This document shows, in pieces, positions 27,034-33,660 of a DNA stretch of 33,660 nt. The number at the start of each line of letters is the position of its first letter. The stretch's first letter is position 1. Where the stretch lies: contig JAUIBC010000009.1 in the NCBI GenBank assembly GCA_030427555.1, positions 1 through 33,660 on the forward strand, given 5' to 3'. Under the pieces are notes generated by a model. It saw nothing but the letters and a program-made list of their open reading frames with translations, was not told the DNA's origin and did not search any database. This stretch comes from Gammaproteobacteria bacterium (GTDB taxonomy: Bacteria; Pseudomonadota; Gammaproteobacteria; Legionellales; Legionellaceae). The position numbers and the translations under genes were made by a program.

Positions 27034-27385
27034 TTTGTACGTTACCAGCATTAGCAATAGCGTGCGGTTTACTTACAGAAATTGTAATATTATCCAAGTT
27101 AAAATTACTTTTAATGATAGTTGCTACTGATTCAGCTACGGTTTCAATAAGTGCAAATGTATTATTCTCAATATACTCCGTAATTACTGTACATAATTTA
27201 GCATAGTCTAGAGTGTTTTCTATTTTGTCATTACATTCACTAATATCTAGGGGGATTTCAAGATTTATACTCAACCGTTGGCGAATGGCTTGCTCCCAAT
27301 TGTATACGCCAATTTTGGTATTTACTTGTAAATCTGTAATATATAGGTAATCTGTTTTTTGTTTCATTATTGTGTTCGTAATCAT
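27017..27385 (-). CDS. folB: Dihydroneopterin aldolase
   Basis: A 122-aa folate-pathway enzyme converting dihydroneopterin to hydroxymethyl-dihydropterin. Motifs are YITDLQVNTKIGVYNWEQAIRQRLSINLEI, TLDYAKLCTVITEYIEN, FALIETVAESVA (substrate-binding Glu), and SVSKPHAIANAGNVQIKI with the conserved KP. The start may be ATG 27385 or ATG 27367 (MKQKTDYLYI); neither has a clear SD. Its 3' end overlaps the convergent ATPase gene by 17 nt. Confidence 0.93.
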   Translation of the reverse strand: MITNTIMKQKTDYLYITDLQVNTKIGVYNWEQAIRQRLSINLEIPLDISECNDKIENTLDYAKLCTVITEYIENNTFALIETVAESVATIIKSNFNLDNITISVSKPHAIANAGNVQIKITR

Positions 27386-27425
27386 ATTTTCTTAAATTTT
27401 AATCATAACTATATTTAAAGGCAAG

Positions 27426-27454
27426 TTGACGATCTTGAATTTTAAGTGTAGATT
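27426..27454 (+). promoter_or_regulatory. candidate sigma-70 promoter of triad-hydrolase gene
   Basis: TTGACG (27426-27431), a 17-nt spacer, then TAGATT (27449-27454). The leader to the ATG at 27526 would be about 65 nt. Confidence 0.5.
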
Positions 27455-27525
27455 TAAAACATAAATATCAATATTAGATCTAAATATAAAAACTTAGACG
27501 TTTTTAAAAATTTTTGGTTGGCATT

Positions 27526-30117
27526 ATGAAAAAAAAGCTTAATTTTACTTTTTTAGGAACTACGCAGCACAGAGAAACTCATCCAAATTTGCTGACAGAG
27601 TTTCATTATGCTGTTACCAACTATGCAGAAAGAAATCCTGACGCAAAAATAGCATCTTATTTGTTTGATGGTGTTGGTTGCGTTGGTACAAAAGAACACC
27701 CGACTCCAGGCACTTATACTCTTTCTGGAATTGGAGAAAACATAAAACATAAAATAAAAGATTTAGTTTTACAAAGAGAAACTTCTGGTGATAAAAGCTC
27801 AATTAAGCAGGATAGGGAATATAATATTAATAATTTTCCAGATGTTCGTAAACAAATCGTAAAGTTTTGGAATGCTGTAACATTAAGGCTTACTAGATAT
27901 CGTATAACCGGGGAAGGTATTGACTCTTTGATGTTTGAGGCAATTTTATATTTGCAAAATATTATTAAAGAAAATAATGGTGAGATACCAGAAGAAATAA
28001 ATTTAAATGGATTTAGTCGCGGCGCAGATACATGTGTAAGGCTTGCTCATATTTTGAAAGATTTAGGGATTAAAGTAAATTTATTTTTAGTAGATCCAGT
28101 CCCTGGACCTGGAAGATATCATGATAGAAACTCTTATACCATACCAAGCAATGTTACAAACTGCCAAATTATAATTATGGCCAATGAGCATTTACCAGTT
28201 CTTAAACCACACGATCTAGACAGCTATGTTTTTGAAAGTATGGCAACAAAAGTTAAGTATAATAATTTTCCAGGAAATCATAGTTCGGGAGTTGTCCTTA
28301 AGCCTAATTCGCAAGTTGGTAGTAAAGAATCATATAGATTAGTACAAGATGAAATGTTAAAAGTTCATATTGAGAGAGGATTGTTGCCAGAGGATTATAG
28401 TGTTAAAACCGAGTATGCTTTAGTTGGTGATATTTATAATACTAAGGACTTGAGTAAGCAACAAAATTATACTTTTATTAACTTAAATGATTTTAAGGAA
28501 GTTATTACATATGATAGGTTGGATGAATATATAAAAGAATATATTAAAAGTAAAAATCGTGATGCGATATTTTTGCAAAACAATACCCTTTACTATTTTG
28601 ATAGAAGTTTTAAAAGCATTGTAAAAATTAATTATGATGAATTAACCGATAAGCAAAAAGATATATATTTGCATGTTAAAAATGAAATTCAAAATAGCGA
28701 TGTTATTAAGATTTATCGTGACGATATAGACAATAATATTAAGTCTTTGGTTTCATCGCTTGGATATACTACTTTAAACTCTCAAGAAAAATTTTATTTA
28801 TATTGTAAGTCATTATCAGAATTTGAGACAAAATGTAAAAGGCCGTTGGTTGAAAGTAGTTATCATCACCGTGACGTCTTAGTAAATCGTGATACAAGTA
28901 TTCGTGATTCAGAATTATTTTTAGATGAAGGCCATAGAAATTTATTTATAGATTTATTTCCAAATTTAAATGCCTGGTTTTTTCGTCAAGATTATTCTAT
29001 AAAGCAAAATGAAGTAATTGAAGATTTAAAAAAATTGCAAAAAGTAAATGCTAAATATTCTACAAAATTTGAGAATTATTTCAGTTTTGATATAAATAAG
29101 GCTATAAAAGAAGGGCGAATATCAACATCTATTCACAAGCCAAGTTATGCTAAAAATATTTATGGAGAAGAGTTAGGGTGTGATAGTTTATCTTATTTAC
29201 GTGCTTCTCTTAGAAATGTAGTAAATATTTGTCGGCATGCTCATTTACAAAGCGACTATGACAAAGAAACTTTTTTAGAAATAAAGTCGGTACTTGATAG
29301 CACATTTTCCCTACCTGAAAAAGAGGCGGAAGCGCAACTTAATAACTTGATTGAGATAATTAATGATACTAAAAAAACAGGTATTATTTACCATGAAATA
29401 CGTAAAATAATTTGTAGGCCAGATAAGCAGTTAGACGAGTTTATAAAATCTTTACGTGTACTTATAGAGTCAGTAGAGTTAGATAAAGGTCAAAGATTAA
29501 TAATAAATGAAATTATTGGTGAAGATATAAATAAAAAAGATTATTTTTTTTCTTGGGAAAAATATGTGAGACTACGAGATAAAGCGATTCATCTGCAAGC
29601 AAGTTTGGCAACTTACAACTATCAAAATAACATAAGCGCACAATATATTAGAGCAAGTAATCAATTATCTCAGAAGCTTATTGATTTTTATTCAGAGGAC
29701 TATGGTATTCCAACTACAGCGGATAAAATTATTAATAATCTACGCTCCTACCAAAGATGGAGTTTGTTCTTTTCATATTTCCCGCTAGGCCTTGGTTTGT
29801 TTGATAAAGATAAATATAATAAGGTTGGTTTATTGATTGAAAATCTCTCATCAATTCCTAACAATGCTAAAGATGACTTAATATCTATTGGTAAAATGCT
29901 TTATAATAATATGAACAACATTTTTGCATTAGATACTGAACCAAGCATAGCTAAAACATTAGGCAATCAGTTTGGCGTTTTAAATAAGTACTTATTGCGC
30001 ATTTTAACAAAGGCGATTAGAAGTACGGGAATTTTAGATTTGGTTGCAACTGTAGGTAAAGACTTTGGACAAGATGATGTTGTTGTAGATTCATCTCGAA
30101 AATTTCTAAATCGGTAG
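27526..30117 (+). CDS. Large protein with DUF2235/Tle1-like hydrolase N-terminus
   Basis: An 863-aa soluble, Lys/Asn-rich protein. The N-terminal ~270 residues look like an alpha/beta hydrolase of the DUF2235/Tle1 kind. The nucleophile elbow LNGFSRGAD (S164) is followed by FLVDPVPGPG (D190) and NNFPGNHSSGV (H252), the order and spacing of the Tle1 Ser-Asp-His triad. FLFDGV-type residues near 46 and FTFLGT at 7-12 fit an early strand/turn. The remaining ~590 residues match nothing I recognise and have no TM, signal peptide or clear repeats. Start ATG 27526 (MKKKLNFTFLG) is taken over TTG 27514; the SD is weak. No vgrG/hcp genes are nearby, so a Dot/Icm-type effector is a possible reading (inference). 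It has its own promoter and stands between folB and yheT. Confidence 0.75.
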   Translation: MKKKLNFTFLGTTQHRETHPNLLTEFHYAVTNYAERNPDAKIASYLFDGVGCVGTKEHPTPGTYTLSGIGENIKHKIKDLVLQRETSGDKSSIKQDREYNINNFPDVRKQIVKFWNAVTLRLTRYRITGEGIDSLMFEAILYLQNIIKENNGEIPEEINLNGFSRGADTCVRLAHILKDLGIKVNLFLVDPVPGPGRYHDRNSYTIPSNVTNCQIIIMANEHLPVLKPHDLDSYVFESMATKVKYNNFPGNHSSGVVLKPNSQVGSKESYRLVQDEMLKVHIERGLLPEDYSVKTEYALVGDIYNTKDLSKQQNYTFINLNDFKEVITYDRLDEYIKEYIKSKNRDAIFLQNNTLYYFDRSFKSIVKINYDELTDKQKDIYLHVKNEIQNSDVIKIYRDDIDNNIKSLVSSLGYTTLNSQEKFYLYCKSLSEFETKCKRPLVESSYHHRDVLVNRDTSIRDSELFLDEGHRNLFIDLFPNLNAWFFRQDYSIKQNEVIEDLKKLQKVNAKYSTKFENYFSFDINKAIKEGRISTSIHKPSYAKNIYGEELGCDSLSYLRASLRNVVNICRHAHLQSDYDKETFLEIKSVLDSTFSLPEKEAEAQLNNLIEIINDTKKTGIIYHEIRKIICRPDKQLDEFIKSLRVLIESVELDKGQRLIINEIIGEDINKKDYFFSWEKYVRLRDKAIHLQASLATYNYQNNISAQYIRASNQLSQKLIDFYSEDYGIPTTADKIINNLRSYQRWSLFFSYFPLGLGLFDKDKYNKVGLLIENLSSIPNNAKDDLISIGKMLYNNMNNIFALDTEPSIAKTLGNQFGVLNKYLLRILTKAIRSTGILDLVATVGKDFGQDDVVVDSSRKFLNR

Positions 30118-30160
30118 TTTTTTGCCAAATTTAAATTAAGATCTTTAATGGTGAGTTTTT

Positions 30161-31138
30161 GTGATTATTTCTAGTGATTTTAAACCTGCATGGTTTCTTA
30201 AAAACCAACATTTGCAAACTATATATTCGAGTCTTGTGCGCAAGAGAATCCAGGCACCGGTTGATTATTCGGAAAGATTGGAGTTACCAGATGGTGACTT
30301 TTTAGATTTAGTTTGGTCTGTAAAAGATTTATCTGCTGATACTCCGCTAGTTATTTTTTTGCATGGGCTAGGGGGTGACATAAATTCCTCATATGTGGCA
30401 AGTCAAATAGTAGAATACAATAATCGCGGTTGGCGAGCTGTTTTTATGCATTTTAGAGGGGCAAGTGGTGTTGCCAATCGTAAAGAGCGGGCATATCATT
30501 CTGGTGAAACCCAGGATTTGCATTATTTGTTGCAAGAATTAAAGTTGCGTGAGCCTAATACCAAAAAAGCTATTGTTGGGATTTCAATTGGTGGTAATGT
30601 GTTGCTTAAGTGGCTTGGAGAGAATGCTAGGCAAGATTATATTGATGGTGCTGTTGCTGTTTCTGTTCCTTTTGTTCTTAATAAGATTGCTAGTAAAATT
30701 AATAGTGGATTTGCCAAAGTATATCAAATGTATCTTTTAAGAAAAATGCGCGCTTTATTTGCAAAGAAAATTGCAGCTTATCCTGATTTATTTGTTAAAT
30801 ATACTAATCCTATTTTTAATTCACGCACGTTGTGGGATTTTGACAATGACGTGACGGCACCAATGTATGGTTTTAGAGACGCTGATGATTATTATGAACA
30901 GTCAAGTTCTCGCCAATATCTACAAAATATTCTAACTCCGACGTTAATCATTCATGCATTAGATGATCCGTTTATGACGAGAGATGTTGTCCCAAAAGAA
31001 GATGAATTAGGCAAGGGGGTTATCCTTGAGTTAAGTAAGAAAGGCGGGCATGTTGGCTTTGTAGCAAGTAGTGGACTAGGCAAGATTAATTATTGGTTAG
31101 ATCTGCGAATTCCAGAATATTTGCAAACAATATTTTAA
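30161..31138 (+). CDS. YheT-family alpha/beta hydrolase
   Basis: A 325-aa hydrolase of the YheT/ABHD1-3 group. The N-terminal FKPAWFLKNQHLQTIYSSLVR is diagnostic. LHGLGG (67-72), HFRGASG, and the nucleophile GISIGGN (S142) follow. The acid is in HALDDPF (D268 or D269) and the His in KKGGHVGF (H297). Substrates are probably esters or lipids but unproven. The GTG start at 30161 has GGTGAG 5 nt upstream. It is 43 nt after the large hydrolase gene on the same strand. Confidence 0.92.
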   Translation: MIISSDFKPAWFLKNQHLQTIYSSLVRKRIQAPVDYSERLELPDGDFLDLVWSVKDLSADTPLVIFLHGLGGDINSSYVASQIVEYNNRGWRAVFMHFRGASGVANRKERAYHSGETQDLHYLLQELKLREPNTKKAIVGISIGGNVLLKWLGENARQDYIDGAVAVSVPFVLNKIASKINSGFAKVYQMYLLRKMRALFAKKIAAYPDLFVKYTNPIFNSRTLWDFDNDVTAPMYGFRDADDYYEQSSSRQYLQNILTPTLIIHALDDPFMTRDVVPKEDELGKGVILELSKKGGHVGFVASSGLGKINYWLDLRIPEYLQTIF

Positions 31139-31171
31139 CCTAAAACATCCTAAAGGTGTAAAGAATGACCA

Positions 31172-31268
31172 AACAAGTGTAGCCAGGATGAAATAAAATG
31201 AAATCCTGGGAGTTCGAAGTTCGAATCTCCCGGATTACGGCTACGCCTTCATCCGGGCTACGCTTGTT
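31172..31268. repeat. 97-bp inverted-repeat element (MITE/REP-like)
   Basis: Terminal inverted repeats of 21 nt (31172-31192 and 31248-31268) match at 19 of 21 positions. Inside, a second imperfect stem pairs AATCCTGGGAG (31202-31212) with CTCCCGGATT (31227-31236) around a TTCGAA-G-TTCGAA tandem. The block is much richer in G+C than its flanks, has no ORF, and its CCGGATTACGGCTACGCC core resembles dispersed repeats known in other proteobacteria (from memory). The rest of the 322-nt gap (31139-31460) is AT-rich, with nothing else recognised. Confidence 0.7.
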
Positions 31269-31460
31269 AACAGGAATGGTCGTTATGCTTCTTTCTTCTA
31301 TTATTAATAAAAAAGGTATTCACTACAAACGTCGCGTTAATGATTATTGTTAAAAATATTATTTGGTTGCAAAAATGTTTACTTTTTGTTAATTTGCTTG
31401 CAAAAGAAACTAAACCTATATTTTTTTAACTTAATTAATCGTATTATGAGGTAACAAGTC

Positions 31461-32039
31461 ATGTTAAAAGATAATAACAGTAGTAATAATCCAATAAATA
31501 ATCCAATTTCAGGCGCAATGACATTTGGACTTTGTGGAGCAGCAATGACTGCTATTGGCGCTGCTATTAGAAAAAATAGTGTTCATAATGAAGCAATGGT
31601 AGTGCTTGTTGGTGGAGTAATTACTGGAGCAATTGCAGGTAGTTTGGGTTGCTGTTTGCCAGAGACCAAAGACGTAAATCTCACAATGCAAATTTGTTTT
31701 GGGTTATTAACTATCGGCTTGCAATTAGCTGCTTTTCTTTCGGCACCAAAAATTGGTGAACACATAATGAACCTTGGAACAAAGTGGAATACCACCGTTG
31801 TGGATGAGTTAATAGGCGAAGGTGTTCTTCTTGGTGGATTGGCAGCTATTATTGCGATTATTTTTCTCTCTATTGGTGGAAAAGCACTTGGCGAAACAAT
31901 TAGACATACTTTGTGGGGAGAAAATGTTAATAATGTAGTAGCAAGAAGAGCTAACGCGCAGCATATACCTCCTGTAGCGATAGCTGATGTTGCAGATATA
32001 GAGGCTCCTAATACAACTGTCGTAATAGGAAAATTATAG
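31461..32039 (+). CDS. Uncharacterised four-helix membrane protein
   Basis: A 192-aa protein with an Asn/Ser-rich N-terminus (1-17), four hydrophobic segments (about 18-36, 45-65, 72-94 and 118-139) rich in Gly and Ala, and a polar ~50-residue tail. A GAGG SD lies before the ATG. I do not recognise a family. Gly/Ala-rich hydrophobic hairpins of this type occur in Legionella effectors that insert into host membranes and also in ordinary small inner-membrane proteins, so no function is assigned. It stands alone between the repeat element and hemE. Confidence 0.75.
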   Translation: MLKDNNSSNNPINNPISGAMTFGLCGAAMTAIGAAIRKNSVHNEAMVVLVGGVITGAIAGSLGCCLPETKDVNLTMQICFGLLTIGLQLAAFLSAPKIGEHIMNLGTKWNTTVVDELIGEGVLLGGLAAIIAIIFLSIGGKALGETIRHTLWGENVNNVVARRANAQHIPPVAIADVADIEAPNTTVVIGKL

Positions 32040-32159
32040 GCTATCTATAAAACCTTCAAGTGACTATTGTCCCTGATATTGACATTTTCAAATCTTGTGC
32101 AAAAAAGTTATATAGTCTAAACTGTTTCATTTTGAAGTATTTTGAATATAGTGGTTATT

Positions 32160-33203
32160 ATGGATTTCTCTGATTCACTTTTTATGCGCGCTATAGCGCG
32201 CAAGCCTGTTCCTAGAGCTCCAGTTTGGTTAATGCGTCAAGCTGGTAGATATTTACCTGAGTATCGGAAGATTCGTTTGCAAGCTCAGGACTTTATGAGT
32301 CTATGTCGTAATAAGGAGCTAGCTTGTGAAGTCGCAATGCAGCCTTTACGTAGATTTAAGCTTGATGCAGCTATTTTATTCTCAGACATATTGACCATTC
32401 CTGATGCAATGGGTCTGGGCTTAGAGTTTATTACAGGAGAAGGCCCTACTTTTTCCAAGCCTATTCGAACTAATGAAGATGTAAATTTATTGCAAATACC
32501 GGATATTAACCAAAATTTAGGTTATGTGATGGAGGCGGTAAAATTAATTCGTCAGGAAATGCCTAAAGATTTGCCTTTAATAGGTTTTTCTGGAAGTCCT
32601 TGGACATTAGCATGCTATATGATAGAAGGTTCTTCAAGTAAAAATTTCAAGCATACCATCCAGTTCATGTATAATTCAGCACAGACTATGCATGTTTTGT
32701 TAGATAAGTTAGCGACATCAGTTACCCAATACCTTTATCAGCAAATTGAGTCAGGGGTAAATGCTGTTATGTTGTTTGATACTTGGGGTGGAATTTTGAG
32801 CCAGCACAATTATCAAGACTTTTCATTGCAGTATATGCAAAAAATAGTTGCTGCAATAAAAAGTCGTTATCCATCTATCCCTATTATTGTGTTTACTAAA
32901 GGTGGTGGACAATGGTTGAATCTAATAGCGGATATTGGTTGTGATGTTGTAGGACTTGATTGGACAACAGATTTGGCAGTTGCTAAAAAGGCTGTTGGTC
33001 ATAAAGTATCACTGCAAGGTAATTTAGATCCGATGGTTTTGTTAGCGTCGCGTGATGTGATTGTGCGTGAGGTAAATAAGACACTTTCCCAATATGGAAA
33101 AGACTCTGGTTTAATTTTTAACCTTGGTCATGGGATTACCCCAGATGTTCCACCAGATAATGTTTCGATAATGATAGATGCGGTGCATGATTTTTATAGA
33201 TAA
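32160..33203 (+). CDS. hemE: Uroporphyrinogen decarboxylase
   Basis: A 347-aa cytoplasmic heme-pathway enzyme converting uroporphyrinogen III to coproporphyrinogen III. PVWLMRQAGRYLPEYR (substrate-binding Arg at about 25-29), LFSDILTIPDAMGLGLEF (catalytic Asp), GFSGSPWTLACYMIEG, LFDTWGG, and FNLGHGITPDVPPDNV are all signatures. ATG 32160 is chosen for the normal N-terminus (MDFSDSLFMRAI); an upstream in-frame TTG at 32142 is a non-native extension. Confidence 0.96.
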   Translation: MDFSDSLFMRAIARKPVPRAPVWLMRQAGRYLPEYRKIRLQAQDFMSLCRNKELACEVAMQPLRRFKLDAAILFSDILTIPDAMGLGLEFITGEGPTFSKPIRTNEDVNLLQIPDINQNLGYVMEAVKLIRQEMPKDLPLIGFSGSPWTLACYMIEGSSSKNFKHTIQFMYNSAQTMHVLLDKLATSVTQYLYQQIESGVNAVMLFDTWGGILSQHNYQDFSLQYMQKIVAAIKSRYPSIPIIVFTKGGGQWLNLIADIGCDVVGLDWTTDLAVAKKAVGHKVSLQGNLDPMVLLASRDVIVREVNKTLSQYGKDSGLIFNLGHGITPDVPPDNVSIMIDAVHDFYR

Positions 33204-33242
33204 AAAAATATTATTAATAAGTCTTGTTTATTAAGAAGTATT

Positions 33243-33273
33243 TTGATAGAGTGTGCACTCTTTGTGTTAGTAT
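33243..33273 (+). promoter_or_regulatory. candidate promoter of rpsO with internal palindrome
   Basis: TTGATA (33243-33248) and an extended -10, TGTTAGTAT (-10 at 33268-33273), are 19 nt apart. The spacer holds AGAGTG-TG-CACTCT (33248-33261), a perfect 6-bp inverted repeat that could be an operator. Confidence 0.45.
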
Positions 33274-33290
33274 TTGTCCAGGAGTTTATG

Positions 33291-33566
33291 ATGGCGCTAG
33301 ATAGCGTGCAGAGAGCAGAAATAATTGAAAAATATAAGCGCTCAGAGAGTGATGTTGGCTCATCAGAGGTTCAAATTGCCCTCATGACCGGTCGTATTAA
33401 GTATTTGACAGATCACTTTAAACAACATAAGAAAGATTTTCACTCTCGTCGTGGATTACAGATGTTAGTTAATCGTAGACGTAAGCTTTTAAAATATTTA
33501 AAAAAAGAGAACTTTGAGCAATATACTGCGCTTATTAAAAGTCTCGGCTTACGTGATTCTTATTGA
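33291..33566 (+). CDS. rpsO: 30S ribosomal protein S15
   Basis: A 91-aa primary 16S rRNA-binding protein. MALDSVQRAEIIEKYKRSESDVGSSEVQIALMTGRIKYLTDHFKQHKKDFHSRRGL is the universal S15 pattern, followed by MLVNRRRKLLKYL. Of two consecutive ATGs (33288, 33291), the second is chosen because GGAG (33281-33284) then has 6-nt spacing. In this group pnp normally follows; it would start beyond the window. Confidence 0.97.
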   Translation: MALDSVQRAEIIEKYKRSESDVGSSEVQIALMTGRIKYLTDHFKQHKKDFHSRRGLQMLVNRRRKLLKYLKKENFEQYTALIKSLGLRDSY

Positions 33567-33635
33567 TTTTTTATATTAAGTTGAGTGGAATTATGTCTAG
33601 GCATCTGCTCTTAAATTTATTATTTAAATAGACTT

Positions 33636-33660
33636 AAAGGCGCATTTTTGCGCCTTTTTT
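33636..33660 (+). terminator. rho-independent terminator after rpsO
   Basis: Stem AAAGGCGCA (33636-33644) pairs with TGCGCCTTT (33649-33657) around a TTTT loop, with a T-tail running to the end of the window. It corresponds in position to the terminator between rpsO and pnp of E. coli. Confidence 0.9.

Noticed and set aside
31205-31240. tRNA-like T-arm (GTTCGAATCTCCC)
   Set aside because: No acceptor stem, D-arm or anticodon arm surrounds it; it is explained as the inner stem of the inverted-repeat element.
1-33660. CRISPR array, insertion-sequence transposase, integrase or origin of replication
   Set aside because: No regularly spaced direct repeats, transposase or integrase reading frames, or DnaA-box clusters were seen on reading through both strands.

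Overview
The window looks like chromosome of a low-G+C gammaproteobacterium, most likely of the Legionellales (Legionella/Coxiella-like). Reasons: the 5S rRNA sequence, the grpE-dnaK-dnaJ-carA-metK-ahcY run, the AhcY route of SAM recycling, an aa3-oxidase assembly cluster, and several large AT-rich orphan genes (eukaryote-like protein kinase, serine-hydrolase-like protein) that resemble host-interaction proteins. The genus is inferred from gene content only.

Layout. 1-119: 3' end of an rRNA operon (5S). 355-3777: accessory stretch with a TspO-family membrane protein, a Ser/Thr kinase-like protein, a GT2 glycosyltransferase and a FimT/GspH pseudopilin. 3879-8087: cold-shock protein, then grpE, dnaK and dnaJ; grpE and dnaK each have a clear sigma-32-type promoter. 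8125-11736: carA, metK and ahcY, overlapping end to end; carB is not here. 11779-12410: a minus-strand pair (DUF2909-like and Rap1a-like). 12458-16180: cytochrome oxidase assembly genes (SURF1, a SCO-like protein, ctaA, ctaB, sco) without oxidase subunits. ctaB is broken by an apparent ~35-nt deletion. 16342-18038: oxidative-stress genes (sodB, grxD, 2-Cys peroxiredoxin). 18163-19278: a secreted-type orphan gene with one in-frame TGA. 19250-24290: DUF3579, recG, argS and a SPOR protein. 24313-27033: an atypical P1B-like ATPase. 27017-27385: folB. 27526-30117: an 863-aa protein whose N-terminus carries a DUF2235/Tle1-like Ser-Asp-His triad. 30161-33660: a YheT-type hydrolase, a 97-bp inverted-repeat element, an orphan membrane protein, hemE, and rpsO with its terminator.

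How the genes work together: GrpE/DnaK/DnaJ form one chaperone machine. MetK and AhcY make SAM and clear its by-product. SURF1, SCO and CtaA/CtaB serve heme A and CuA assembly, which the ctaB lesion would block unless a second copy exists. SodB, Grx4 and Prx form a redox-defence group. The most notable items are the ctaB deletion, the two putative effector-like proteins (kinase and triad hydrolase), the TGA-interrupted gene, the atypical metal ATPase, and two small structured repeats (18053-18099 and 31172-31268).
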